DNA of 64,000 nt from Cynocephalus volans (taxonomy: Eukaryota > Chordata > Mammalia > Dermoptera > Cynocephalidae), in contig NC_084463.1 of assembly GCF_027409185.1 (NCBI RefSeq), forward strand, positions 53,996,907 to 54,060,906. Direction: 5' to 3'. Positions 42,480 through 53,672 of this stretch are shown here, piece after piece; positions within the stretch are counted from its first letter, which is position 1; each line of letters begins with the position of its first letter. Under the pieces are notes generated by a model, which was given only the letters and a program-made list of their open reading frames with translations, searched no databases and was not told the DNA's origin. A program made the position numbers and the translations under genes.

Positions 42480-44720
42480 GGACACTTCTTTTCCCTCCAT
42501 TGCTATGCACCATTCCCCTAACCTTGTTAAATTGTGGAACCTCTCTTTGTTCCCTAATGTCCCACAATACCGCACCACTAATAAACACCTAATAGGGTTG
42601 AAGCCCACTATATACAAACTCCTTTCTTCTCATTTCTCATGGCCTACCCGCTCACCTTTTAATATACCCATTCTTTCAGTTATAAAGCAAAACAGTTCAT
42701 GCCCTTTAGTACAGGAATAATCCTGACATGCATCACTTGGAACAACTTACTTGGAAAGTACTGACACAGGGGTTTTGGGATAGCCCTCACTTTCTGACAA
42801 GGCCTTAGCTCCAGACTTATCTGAACTTCCCCCAACCTCTGGCACTTTAATACAATAAGTGGATGACCTCCTCCTTTGTAGATCCTGCTATGAGGATTCA
42901 CAGGCCCACACTGTTGCTCTCCTTAATTTCCTGGCCTCCAGGGGATATCAACTGTCCCCCATCAAGGCCCAAATTTCTTCTCCTTCAGTTGCCTATTTGG
43001 GAGTCCACCTCACCCCCAACACCAGAGAAATAATGGTGGATTGCAAAAGTTTAATTTCTGAACTCCCTACTCCTACCACAAAGGGTGAAATCCTTTCTTT
43101 CTTGGGGCTTGCAGGGTATCTTCACCTATGGATTCCTAACTTTGGTGTGCTAGCAGAACCACTTTATGGGGCAGCCAAAGGGCATTCTGCCATTTTTTTA
43201 GACTCCACAAAGCCTATTCATTCTCCCTTCCAGTGATTAAACATTGCTCTTCTCACAGCCCCAGCTCTTTCTCTCCCAAATTTATCTCGTCCTTTTGTTT
43301 TATACATCAGCAAGACCCAAGGACTGGTGGTTGGGGTTCTGGGACAAGTGACAGGAGATATTTTCTTCTCTGTTGCATACCTCTCGAAACAATTAGACAC
43401 CACAGCCCAGGGATGGGCCCCTTGTTTACGGACCTTGGTGGCAGCCACCCTTTTAACATAAGAAAGCTCTAAACTAACTTTTGGACAACAAACAATCATT
43501 TGTTCCTCCCATCATCTTCAAGACTTTCTCAGCCATAAGGCCATACCAATTCTCTCCCCTTCCCACCTACAACTTATGCACCTTACCTTCATTGAAAATT
43601 CCCCATTCTCCAGGCTGAGGGTTGCGATCCCTTTACTGGTCAAAAAAAAAAAAAAAAAAAAAAGAAAAAGAAAAAAAGACAATTCCCCATTCTCCTTTAA
43701 ACCTTGCCCTCCCTTAAATCCAGCCACTCTCATCCCAAAATAATCACAACACTTAGAACACAATTGCATGGAGAATTTAGACTGTTTTCTCAATCCCTTT
43801 CCCCACATTTCCCCACATCCCATTATGCGGCCCCCACATACATAGTTCATAGATGGGACCACCCCCCCGGGCGGGTTATGCATAGTAAATCTAACACAAG
43901 CTACTGAGGCTGCCCTCCTTCCCACTAACACCACTTCCCAACAGGCAGAATTCATTGCCTTCACCTGTGCTCTCACTCTGGCAAGTAATAAATGAGTCAA
44001 TATATACACTGACTCAAAGTATGCTTACCACATCCTACACTCCTGTGCAGTCATATGGAAAGACAGAGGATACATAACCACTGAGGGAGGGCCCATAAAA
44101 AAATGGACATCTTATCAAGATACTTATTGTGGTTGCACAATTCCCAAAGGAGGTTGGGGTTATACACTGGAGAGAACACCAAACCTCCAACAACCCCATA
44201 GCTCAGGGAAACAAACTGGCAGGCCTAACCACAAAACAGGCTACTCAATCTCCAGCCCCCCACTCTTTCTCTCCCACTCAGGTCCCTCTCATGGCCCCTA
44301 TGCCCTTACCCCAATACACATGACAAGAAATACAACACATCCAACAGGTGGGAGCACAAAGAAAGGGAAACTGGTATACTTTCTCCAGTTGTTATGTGCT
44401 CCCTACCACACAAGGTGAGCAAATCCTTTTAGATTTTCATAATTCAGTTCATATAGGCTATGAATCCCTACTATGCATTCTTCAGCTCTTATATTACTCT
44501 CCCCACATGGCCAAGTTACTTAAACAAATCACTCAAAATTGTCCTTTGTATACTCATTGCTCCAATCAAGGTGGCCTCCAATTTTAGTCCTTTCCCACCA
44601 ACCAGGCCAGAGGATACACTCCTGGCCAGGATTGCTAAATTGACAAAGGATATGCTATCTTCTAACCTCAGTAGATACATTTTCAGGTTGGGTTGAGGAT
44701 TTTCCCTGCACTTCAGAGGA
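42480..44720 (+). pseudogene. pol: P1 pol remnant (RT, RNase H, partial integrase)
   Basis: The RT N-terminal part (42,490-42,720) is followed by a deletion. The palm motif VDD lies at 42,859-42,867, with a TAA stop (42,856-42,858) where tyrosine belongs. The thumb and connection are open at 42,859-43,236 (125 codons). RNase H pieces lie at about 43,840-44,110 with the TDSKYAY motif near 44,008. The integrase zinc-binding part is open at 44,348-44,587 (HX3H: HNSVH). Most of the integrase core is deleted after about 44,700. Multiple frameshifts. The matching stop in P2 is described in the findings. Confidence 0.8.
43613..43679 (+). mobile_element. 5'-truncated SINE in P1 with 14-base target duplication
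   Basis: Only the last part of the dimer-like SINE (GCTGAGGGTTGCGATCCCTT) and a poly-A tail. Flanked by ATTCCCCATTCTCC on both sides (about 43,598 and 43,682). P2 lacks it, so it inserted after P1 and P2 had separate histories here. Confidence 0.85.
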
Positions 44721-44955
44721 CACTACATCTCACCACACCCATGGCAGTAAAGGTACTAGGAAAGGCCCCTTAGTGTCACTTATCCTTGGTAAAACTAACA
44801 CCTGAGAATTTACTCAAAGTATCTGTTAACACTAAGCCAGAGGGGTCTCTCTGCTCAACCCTGAACCCAACATCTCCTTACACTTCATCCATTTTAGGAC
44901 CCACACAATTAAAAATCTCCAGGACCCCCACTCTTCCCCCAACCCCAGAAGAAGG

Positions 44956-45850
44956 ATGATCTTTCCTGCAGTGGTTATCCTCTCACTCTTGCAGGCCCAC
45001 TTCATGTCCTTCACACAGGAGCTGCTCCAAGACTGGTCCTGACCCACCACCTCCAGTGTTGAAGACGTCCTTGAGTGGGTAACTGAATAAGCCTGGCAGG
45101 GTGCCCTCTGTGATTACACCTCCGACAAGGTTACCCTCCACTCCTTTTTCCTACAATGCATCCTCTCAACATCTCAGCCCATGAATGCTTGCCTTTTCTC
45201 ATCCTCTTGCTTTTTATCCTAACAGAGTCATATGCCACACCCTGTTCACAATGTATAACCAAGGTCTTGGTGGGTGGAAGGACACTTTCCAACCTCCCGG
45301 GTCTGCCACCCAGAATCTTTGGGGGAACCCTACAGGACACATTCACATACCTGACATACATTCCCACACCATGCTATGACCAGAGAACTGCCCTGTCATA
45401 TTCTTACAGGGATAAAAACTACTAAATAGTTCTTTCTAAAGGGGATTGTGCTGGAGTCCAGTGCCCCCCCAGCAAAAACATTTCTGCTTCACCCAAACTA
45501 AACACCTAGGCTATAGCAATTGGGGAGGACTTCAGGACAATACACATCGGGCCCCTGACCATTTTGAGACTTATCCTTCTTCTGGGTCTCTGCATCTTTT
45601 GGTGTTTCTCTACTTTCTTACAGGAATGTATGCAGGCCTTCACCAACCAAAAGGTCGCTGAATTGTTCCTGTGAGGAGGATATCAGCCCCTCAGAATCAG
45701 CAACCCTTCCCTGGAAGAATACAGCCTCCCCACATGAAACCAATACCCCACCACATAATTGTTTTATTTTTTTCATATCTTTGCCCATCTCCAGCAGGAA
45801 GTAGCTTCAGAAGAATGAGACCTTCGCCCCTTTTCCCTTCTCCCTATACT
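44956..45850 (+). pseudogene. env: P1 env remnant, mostly deleted
   Basis: The start ATG at 44,956 opens a hydrophobic signal-peptide-like stretch (MIFPAVVILSLLQA) as in P2, but a TGA follows within about 30 codons. After that only disconnected pieces remain, such as the second hydrophobic stretch near 45,190-45,230 and a C-terminal membrane-proximal part at 45,560-45,660. The surface subunit centre and the CX6CC region of the transmembrane subunit are absent. Under the inversion model this 3' part originally belonged to P2. Confidence 0.65.
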
Positions 45851-45863
45851 TAAAAGGTGGGAA
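45851..45863 (+). other. P1 polypurine tract
   Basis: TAAAAGGTGGGAA directly before the LTR; it primes plus-strand DNA synthesis in retroviruses. Confidence 0.7.
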
Positions 45864-46169
45864 TGGTGGATCTTGGATGTGACCGGTGCCATTTTACACA
45901 CACTCAGCACAAAATGACTGCCAGCCATTTCCTTATGAGAAACCTCGTGGTTTCTGAGAAATAGAAACTCCTCTACACCAGCACCAACCCCCTCCCTGAT
46001 TACATCAGCCTCCCTTACAACCTATATAAGCCCTCCCACCCTGACACCGATTTTTATCCTCCATTTTGAAGAAAGCCCTGGCTGCCCTCCATTTTGAGCA
46101 CAGCCCAGCAGATTATTTTCCTTTAATAAAGCTTGATCGGTACCCAGCATTTTGGCTCACTTTCTTTCA
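45864..46169 (+). repeat. P1 3' LTR, subtype beta
   Basis: 306 bases, TGGTGGATC to TTTCTTTCA. It shares with the P2 5' LTR the phrases CCTTATGAGAAACC (45,931-45,944), TGATTACATCAGCC (45,997-46,010) and TATATAAGCC (46,023-46,032), which are absent from the alpha LTRs. About 65 bases shorter than the other three. Confidence 0.8.
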
Positions 46170-46498
46170 AACATCAGTAATACCTATATCAGAACTAAAG
46201 AAGAAAAGCTACTTAGTAATATCACTAATGAGTCCACATTTAAACATCCACATATTCTCACAATGTCCCAGGTTGTCAAACCAGTATTTAATAAAAAAAA
46301 AAATCAGAATTCCACATTGCCATCACATGGAAAGAGACAACCCCTGATATATCAGGTTCTGGTCTCCCGGTAAATGGACTCTCTGCTGGGAAAATATACA
46401 AATATTTCTCCATGAATTTCTGAGAGGAATGCAGAGGTTTGTGTAAAATGTACTCTGGCCCTTCAATGACATCACCTGTACAGGACAATAGAAAAGCC
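46170..46498 (-). repeat. Inverted piece of duplication copy B between the proviruses
   Basis: The reverse complement aligns with 15,850-16,160: TTTTCCCAGCAGAGAG with TTTTCCCAGCAGGGAG, GGGAGACCAGAACCTGA with AGGAGACCAGGACCTGA, TGACAACCTGGGACA in both, and AGTTCTGA-ATAGG near the end. It should follow 39,945 in plus orientation but is flipped. This is independent proof of a local inversion. Confidence 0.9.
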
Positions 46499-46872
46499 TG
46501 AAAGAAAGTGAGCTGAGATGCTGGGTACTATTCAAGCTTTATTAAAGGAAAAGAATCTGCTGGGCTGTGCTGAAAGTGGTGGGGGCAGCCCAGGGCTGCC
46601 CTGAAAATGGAGGGCAGCAGCAACAATGGGATTCCTAAAGTTTATATTAGTTGTTGGGAGTAAAATGTATGGAGGGGAGGCACCACTAGGTTGATATAAC
46701 TGGGTGGAGAACTGCACCAATGCTGAAGCCAGAAAGTTGTTTCTGTTTAAGTCAGGAGGCTGCTCGTAAAGGGAAGGGGAGAGGGACTTGGTGCTGAAGT
46801 GGAGGATGAGGCCAGTGGCTATTTTGTGCTTATTGTGTGCACAATGGCTCTGGTCATGTCCAAAATCCATCA
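46499..46872 (-). repeat. P2 3' LTR, subtype alpha
   Basis: 374 bases, minus strand TGATGGATTTTGG to TTTCTTTCA. It aligns end to end with the P1 5' LTR, including the CCCATTGTTGCTGCTGCCC phrase, seen on the plus strand at 46,612-46,630. The flank directly after it on the minus strand is GGCTTTTC, matching GGCTC before the P1 5' LTR. Confidence 0.85.
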
Positions 46873-46885
46873 TTCCTGCCTTTTA
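46873..46885 (-). other. P2 polypurine tract
   Basis: Minus strand TTAAAAGGCAGGAA directly before the 3' LTR. Confidence 0.7.
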
Positions 46886-46899
46886 AGTATAAGAAGAAG

Positions 46900-48422
46900 G
46901 GAAAAGGGGCGAAAGTCTCATTCTTCTGAAGCCACTTCCTGCTGGAGATGGGCAAAGATATGAAAAAAATAAAAGATTTATGTTGGCAGGTAAAACAATT
47001 AAGTGGCAGGGTATTGGTTTCATGTGGGGAGGCTATTTTCCTCCATGGAAGGGTCACTGATTCTGAGTGGCTGATATCCTTGTAGGAACAATTTGGTGAT
47101 CTTTTGGCTGGTGGAAGCCTGCATTTGTTCCTGCAAGAAATGAGAGAAACACCAAAAGAGACAGGGAGCAAAAAGTAGGCTGAGTCCCAGAACAGTTAGG
47201 GGTCCTAGTAGGGGTATAAGCCAGGGCATCCAAGGGTTCAGTGACTGGGGAAACCCCCCAGGTGTGTTTGTGTTTTGTAGCCCTTTGCATTGGTGATCAA
47301 TGCTTGCCTGTAAATGGTTTAAGTTGTTTTGGATGACCCCAGACTTATTTACATAATAACAGCACTCCTCCCCCAAGAAGAGGCAGGGGACATCCTTCAT
47401 GGCTGTAAGGAAGTCAAAGGCCCGACAGTTCTGTAAAGTGGCTGTTGCAAGTGAGGTGACCTGTCACTGGAGGGAGGAGATGCTATCTATACTTAGTTCT
47501 TCTGAGAGTTTTTGATAGAATTGAGAGGCAGTAGCGGGGCCCGCTATGCCGGTTCCAGTTGCAGGAAGGATCCCTGCCCCAACAAAAAGGTACAATTAAT
47601 GCCCCAGGGGAGCAGGGGGAACTTCCTGATATGGGGGCCAAAGTTAGACCCGGTCCCATCTCCATCACTCCATCTGTCTGGAAGGTGATGTCAGGACAAG
47701 CCAAATGAATATGCAAGAAATCACGTTAGGGGACAGGCAACAGGATAAGTAATTTTACAAAAGAAATATATTCTGGTTTTAGGGCATGGGTGAGGAGGGG
47801 TAAGTGAGTGGTAGCATTTGGTGTCAGTGAGGCAGGGTGTGGGCAGGCCCCGCACAACACTGACAGTCCCCACTGTGGTGAGATTAGAGGAAAGTGAAGC
47901 GATGTTTGTGGAAACATTACGGGCTGCATCGACAGGAAGGAGGGTGACCACAAAAAGTTTCTCACAAAGTGGGAGACAAATGAGTCGCTCAGGGACCAGT
48001 CTGATTCGCTGAGGACTGCATCGTCCCTGCGGACCTGAACCTCCGTGTTCCAGGTAAGGGGGAGCATTGAGATAGGAGGAAAAACATGGGAAAGATGCAA
48101 AGGGTTAGGAGCCAAAAGAATTTAAAGGGCACATTGTCACAATGAAATTGCTGAGAAGCATCCTACTGATAGGAGGTAAAGGAGGCCAGGAGAAACCTTT
48201 CTATAATGTTACAGCCTTTCGGGCAGGACTGGCCAATCCTGTAGCAAGTACTAGAACAGATAGTTTAATGAAGGTTAGGGACACGGGGTGACATATACTT
48301 ATCATGTCTCACGATGGCACACCCACGGTAGCAGGTTGGGACCAGTCTTGGAGCAGCTCCTGTGTGAAGGACGTGGAGCAGGCCTGCAGGAGTGAGAGGA
48401 TAATCACCAGGGGAAAGATCAT
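46900..48422 (-). pseudogene. env: P2 env remnant with gamma-type transmembrane subunit
   Basis: The start ATG (48,422-48,420) opens a signal-like MIFPLVIILSLLQA stretch and soon meets stops. Surface-subunit pieces lie at 48,115-47,480. The transmembrane subunit is open at 47,400-47,020: the CX6CC motif (47,385-47,359) is complete, followed by a coiled-coil remnant, a membrane span (about 47,260-47,170) and a cytoplasmic tail. CX6CC marks covalently linked gamma-type Env. The fusion-peptide side is disrupted by frameshifts. Under the inversion model this end originally belonged to P1. Confidence 0.75.
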
Positions 48423-48469
48423 CTTTCTGGGATTGGGGGAAGAGCGGATGTCCTGAAGATTTTCAGTTT

Positions 48470-51385
48470 TGTGGGTCTTAAAATGGACAAAGTTTAAGGA
48501 GATGTTGGTTTGGGGATTGAGCAGGTGGACCCCTCTGGCTTGGTGTTAACAGATTTTTGGGTAAAGCCTCAGGTACTAGTTTTACCATGGATAAGTGATA
48601 CCACGAAGCCTTGCTTAGTACTTTTGCTGCCATGGGGGTGGTGAAAAGTACTGTATAAAGCCCTTCCTGACATGGCGAGAGAGGCTTTGGGATTTGAGTT
48701 TTAATACACACTTGCTGTCCTGGGCTCTATCTAAAGTCTGAGGGGGTGGTGGGGAAAGGATGAGGTAATAGATGGTTGCCCTGTTCCCTAAGAAAATCCC
48801 TAATGAGTGAAAGAGAAGGGAAATACTGGCCTAAACGTGATGAGCTGGAAGGGAGAGGCGTGAGAGTGAAGCGTCTGCCATACATTAGTTCAAAGGGGCT
48901 GAGGCCTGTGGGCTTGTGGGGGCAGCTCGCAGGTGAGTGAGTGCTAGGGGGAAAAGTTGTGTCCATGGGAGGTGAAGTTCCATGGACAGCTTAGTGAGGT
49001 GTGTTTTTATGAGGTGATTGGGGTAAGCCAAAACCAGGGATGATTTTAGAAGTGAGAGCATACATTATTGCTGTAGCATCCTCTGAAGTGCAGGGAAAAG
49101 CCTCAAGCCAACCTGGAAAGGTATATACTAATGTTAGAAGACAGCATGTCCTGGGTTGGCCAAGTGGCACACTCGGGAGAGTGCGGTGCTTGGGAGTGCA
49201 GAGGCGCTCCCACCGCGGGTTCAGACCCTACATAGGGATGGCCGGTGCGCTCACTGGCTGAGCACGGTGCAGATGACACCAAGCCAAGGGTTGTGATCCC
49301 CTTACCAGTCACAAAAAAAGATTAAAAAAAAAAGAAGAAGATAGCGTGTCCTTCTGTGGGGAGAGTAATATAAGGGCTGAAGAAGGCATAGTAGGAGTTC
49401 ATAGCCTGTATGAACTGAGTTATGAAAATCTAAAAGCATATGCTCAGCTTGTGTGGTAGGGAGGACATAGCAACCAGAGACAGTATACCAGTTGTGCTTT
49501 CTCTGTGCCCCCCAACTGTTGGAGGTGTATTTCTTGAGGTGTGTATTGGGGTAAGGGCATAGGGGCCATGAGAAGGACCTGAGTGGGAGAGGAAGAGTGG
49601 GAGCCTGGTGATTGAGCAGCCTGTTTTGTGGTTACATCCGCCTGTTTGCTTCCTTGGGCTATGGGGTCATTGAGGATTTGATGTCCTCTGCAGTATATAA
49701 CCCCATCATTCTTTGGGAGTTGTGCAACCTCAACAAGTGTCTTGATAAGATGTCCATTTTTTATGGGCCCTCCCTCAGTGGTCATGTATCCTCTCTCCTT
49801 TCATATGGCCATGCAGGAGGGTAGGATGTGGTAAGCATACTCAGAGTCAGCGTATTAATTGACTCATTTGTTAATTGCTAGAGTGAGAGCATGGGTGCAG
49901 GCAATGAGTTATACCTGTCATGAAGTTGTGTTGCAGGGAAGGGAGGCAGTCTCAATAGCTTGTGTTAGATTTACTATGGCATACCCTGCCTGGTGGGCAG
50001 GTGTGGAGGTGGCACTGCCATCTATGAACCATGTAATGGGATGTGGGGAGATGTGTGGAAAGGGGTTGAGAAAGAGGTCTAAAGCCCTCATGCAATTATG
50101 TTTTAAGGGTCACGATTGTTTGGGGATAAGAGTGCCTGGATTTTAAGGGAGGGCAAAGTTTAAAGGAGAACTGAGAATTTTCAATGAAAGTGAGGTGAAT
50201 AAGTTTAACCCAGGAAATGGAGAGAACTGACTCGGCCTTATGGCTGAGAATGTCTAAAAGTTAGTTTAGATCTTTCTGGTGGTAAAAGGGCAGCTGCCGC
50301 CAAGGCCCGTCAACAGGGGGCCCATCTTCGTGCTTTGTTGTCTAGTTGTTTAGAGAGGTGTACAACAGGGGAGAAAATATCTCCTGCTGCTTGTCCCAAA
50401 ATCCCAACTGCCAATCCTTGGGTTTCAGTGATGTACAGGATAAAAGGATGAGAAAGGTTTGAGAGAGGTAGAGCTGGGGCTGTGAGAAGAGCAATGTTTA
50501 ATCACTGGAAGGGAGAATGAATGGGCTTTGTGGGATCTAAGGGAATGGCACGATCCCCTTTGGCTTCCCCATAAAGTGACTTTCCTAGCATGCCAAAGTT
50601 AGGAATCCATAGGCAAAGATACCCTGCAAGCCCCAAGAAAGAAAGGATTTCACCCTTTGTGGTAGGAGTAGGGAGTTCAGAAATTAAACTTTTGCAATCC
50701 ACCATTATTTCTCTGGTGTTGGGGGTGAGGTGGATTCCCAAATAGGCAACTGAAGGAGAAGAAATTTGGGCCTTGCTGGGGGACAGTTGATATCCCCTGG
50801 AGGCCAGGAAATTAAGGAGATCAACAGTGTGGGCCTGTGAATCCTCATAGCAGGATCTACAAAGGAGGAGGTCATCCACTTATTGTATTAAAGTGCCAGA
50901 GGTTGGGGGAAAGTTCAGATAAGTCTGGAGCTAAGACCTCGCTGAAGACGTGGGGGCTATCCCAAAATCCCTGAGGTAGTACTGTCCAGGTGAGTTGTTG
51001 GGAACAATGCATATCAGGATCAGTCCAAGTGAAAATGAACAGGTTTTGACAGGAAGGATGTAAGGGGATAGAAAAAAAAGGCATTTTTGATGTCAAGTAT
51101 GGAGAAGAAATGAGTTGTTTTGGGGATTGTGTATAGAAGAGTATAGGGGTTAGAAATGATTGGGGTTATGGGTAAAATGGCTGCATTAATGGCCCTGAGG
51201 TCTTGAAATAAATGGTATGAGCCATTAAGCTTCATCACTGGAAGGATGGGTATATTAAAAGGCGACTGGGTAGGCCATAAGAGATGAGGAGAAAGGAGTT
51301 TCTGTATGATGGGTTTTAAGTCTATTAGGTGTTTGTTAGTGATGGGGTACTGTGGGACATTAGGGAACAAAGAGGGGTTCTGCAA
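48470..51385 (-). pseudogene. pol: P2 pol remnant (RT, RNase H, integrase)
   Basis: An RT N-terminal open piece lies at 51,385-51,020. The palm motif VDD is preceded by the same TAA stop as in P1 (50,882-50,880), plus a one-base insertion just upstream that P1 lacks. The thumb is open at 50,879-50,502. RNase H and connection follow near 50,100-49,450. The integrase core piece GWLEAFPC lies near 49,125-49,100, next to a SINE. The C-terminal integrase is open at 48,966-48,727 (TGLSPFELMYGRRF) and 48,711-48,478. This order matches gammaretrovirus-like pol. Confidence 0.8.
49150..49330 (+). mobile_element. Dimer-like tRNA SINE in P2 integrase
   Basis: Two tRNA-like modules (CAAGTGGCACACTCGGGAGA and GGCCGGTGCGCTCACTGGCT) joined by ACATAGGGATGGC, then an A-rich tail. 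It interrupts the integrase core. The flanks AGAAGACAGCATGTCC and AGAAGATAGCGTGTCC, at 49,136 and 49,335, are the target duplication. Confidence 0.9.
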
Positions 51386-51631
51386 CTTAACAAGGATAGG
51401 GGAATGGTGCGCAGCAATGGAGGGAGAAGAAGCATCCCATTCTAGTGATTAACTTTGTCTGAGGGGAAGGGGAAAGTGGAAGCCCCAGGTGCCATTTCTG
51501 GGGCAGCCTGTAACAGGGGTATTGTAGCTGGAGTTAAAGTGTTTAGCGTAAGAATAGCTTTGAATTTGAAAAGAATGTCCCATCCCAGTAAGGGAGCTGG
51601 GCACTGAGGCATTATTAAAAATTTGTGTGTG

Positions 51632-51774
51632 GGGCCGACCCCGTGGCACACTCAGGAGAGTGTGGCGCTGGGAGTGCTGCAATGCTCCCGCTGTGGGTTT
51701 GGATCCTATATAGGGATGGCCGGGGTGCTCAGTGGCTGAGCGTGGTGTGGCCAGTCACAAAAATGACAAAAAAC
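51632..51774 (+). mobile_element. Dimer-like tRNA SINE in P2 with target duplication
   Basis: Begins GGGCCGACCCCGTGGCACAC and ends in a short A-rich tail. The flanks AAAAATTTGTGTGTG (51617-51631) and AAAAATTGTGTGTG (after 51,774) differ by one base. It lies between protease and RT. Confidence 0.9.
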
Positions 51775-51859
51775 AAAAATTGTGTGTGAATTGCTGGTGT
51801 GATGTAGAGTGCAGGAAAGGGGTTGAGTGATCTGTGGGCAGTATCCTGATCCCATGACC

Positions 51860-52010
51860 CCTACTGTTGTGATAGAGGATGGGGTTGTTGGTTCTGCATA
51901 TTCAGAAAGGGTAGAGTAAGTGGCCCCTGTATCAATGACAAAAAAGATTGGCTTACCTGCTACAAGGCAAGTTACCGTGGGCTCACATGTGGTGATCTCT
52001 GTGGGGACCT
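51860..52010 (-). pseudogene. pro: P2 protease remnant, catalytic motif intact
   Basis: Minus-strand aspartic-protease segment with the DTGA active-site motif still readable (Asp codon at 51,933-51,931). The frame is broken shortly before and after. The contrast with P1, which has Asn here, shows that P1 lost this residue independently. Confidence 0.7.
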
Positions 52011-52199
52011 TGGGCCCTGAGCATCATCAATCTTCCAGGGCAAAGCTGAGAAGCTCCGGTAGCGATGACCTCAAAACCAAAGGCTATGGGTTTGGGACTG
52101 GGCCACTTCCTCTCTAGTGAGTGGAACAGTCAACTCCCCAGTGATTTGGCTATTTGTAGTGAGGACAGGGCCTGGGAGGGGGCCTGGGGTTAGAATAGG

Positions 52200-53150
52200 C
52201 CTGTGCCAAGTGGCCCGGTTGACTGCACTTGAAGCAGTTCTTGGGTGGCTTGCCCCTTGAGGCAGCCAGCTTTGGAGTACATGAGCCTCAGATGGCATTA
52301 GCCAGGAGCTGGTATTTGGCCTCATCTCTTTTATAGTTTTTTCAAATATCAGGGGCTGATTGGGTAATGAAATGAGAGTGTAATAGAGCCATGCCTGCAT
52401 GGGAGTTTGGGTCTATACATGTGTATTCATGTAAATACTCAGAGAGGCAGGTTAGGAACCCACTGGGATTTTCAGTGGATCTCTGTGTGATCTCTCTAAG
52501 CTTGTCATAATTGACTGACTTGTGAGTAGCCTTTTGGAGGCCATGAAGTAGGTGTGTGATCATTTTATCCCAGATTTCTGGATCCTGGTGGCCAGCCTGG
52601 TAGTCCCAATTTGCGTCCATGCAAGGAACAGGAATGGCTCCTACAGGCCACCTATTATTTTGAGTGTGTAACTCATCTGCCTGTTTGTCACTATCCAGAC
52701 CTGGTCCCTGTCTTCAGGGAACAGATATGTGTCTCGGTTGGACTGCAAGGACCCCAGTCATTTATTTTTTGATTTGAGAAATGTCCAAAAGAGAAAAGGG
52801 GACATGAACCCAGACAAATCTTTTTGTCCCTGCCACTTCATAGAAGGGGTATTAAGGAGCCAGGGCTGAGGATGAAGAGAGGGACAAGGTGGATGGGCTG
52901 GTAAAGGATTTGGAGCATAAGGAGTTAGTCGAGGTGGCCTGTATGGGTAGCAGAGTAGACTGACAGATCTGAGTCCAGAAGGGGAGTTTGGGTATGAGCT
53001 AGGAGAATTTGAGGCATTGGACAGTTTTGACAGAGAGAAGAATGCATTCAGAGATAGGAGAAGGCCTGAACAAGGAATCTCTCCATCTTGCCACTTCAGT
53101 GAGTATCTAAATTGAGAGTGCCATCTTGTAGCCACTGAGATCAATTGTAA
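52200..53150 (-). pseudogene. gag: P2 gag remnant
   Basis: The capsid part is open at 52,620-52,342, with REITQRSTENPSGFLTCL in the same place as P1. A matrix/proline-rich part is open at 53,144-52,758. Zinc-knuckle remnants lie near 52,240-52,130. It is closely related to P1 but with different frameshifts. Confidence 0.75.
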
Positions 53151-53651
53151 TGAGGCATTTGAGTTTTAATGTCTCCCTGGAGACTGAGAGGTTGCCCAGG
53201 AGACAGCCTGGAGGCATAGAGTGCAGAGTACAGTAGAAAATGAGACAATTAAGTTTGGATTTTGAGGACCCCACTTAGAGGGTGAGAAAGGGAATGGGTA
53301 GTCCTCCTAGAAGGGTGCCAACAAAGTGTGTCCTCTTTGCTCTCCACCTTCTTTTTGAGAGAAAAGCCATGACCAGCTAATGAAGCATCCTTCAATAGCT
53401 GGGTGGCATGAGAAAGGTTCCCTCAGCCAGGCTCCTGGGCTTTGAGAACAGGAGAGAGACGAGTCAGGGGAACCCAAGATGAGAGAGGACTGACCCACTA
53501 ACACCCTGAATTGAGGCCAATGTTGGATGTGTTGGTCTGAAATGGCAAAAGGAGAGAGTCCTGAATGTACCTGGTTAAGCAGGTCTGGGAAGGGTGGTGG
53601 GAGCCAATCAACCCAAGAGAGGGGAACGTCCAATGGTCCAGCCAAGACCCT

Positions 53652-53669
53652 TCCTGGGTTTTGGCACCA
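53652..53669 (-). other. P2 primer-binding site, tRNA-Phe-like
   Basis: Minus strand TGGTGCCAAAACCCAGGA, three bases after the LTR. It differs from the complement of the mammalian tRNA-Phe 3' end at only two positions, both explained by CpG-to-CA decay. Confidence 0.7.
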
Positions 53670-53672
53670 TAA

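Larger units (their letters stand above)
39946..46169 (+). mobile_element. Provirus P1, class I (gamma-like) ERV, plus strand
   Basis: The order is LTR (39,946-40,320), primer site, gag, protease, pol remnants, env remnants, polypurine tract and LTR (45,864-46,169). Its relative P2 lies tail to tail, 329 bases away. Relative to P2 it has lost about 330 bases of RT, about 430 bases of integrase and most of env. A SINE piece (43,613-43,679) is inserted. The two LTRs belong to different subtypes, which is impossible for an unrearranged provirus; see the findings. All genes are dead. Confidence 0.9.
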
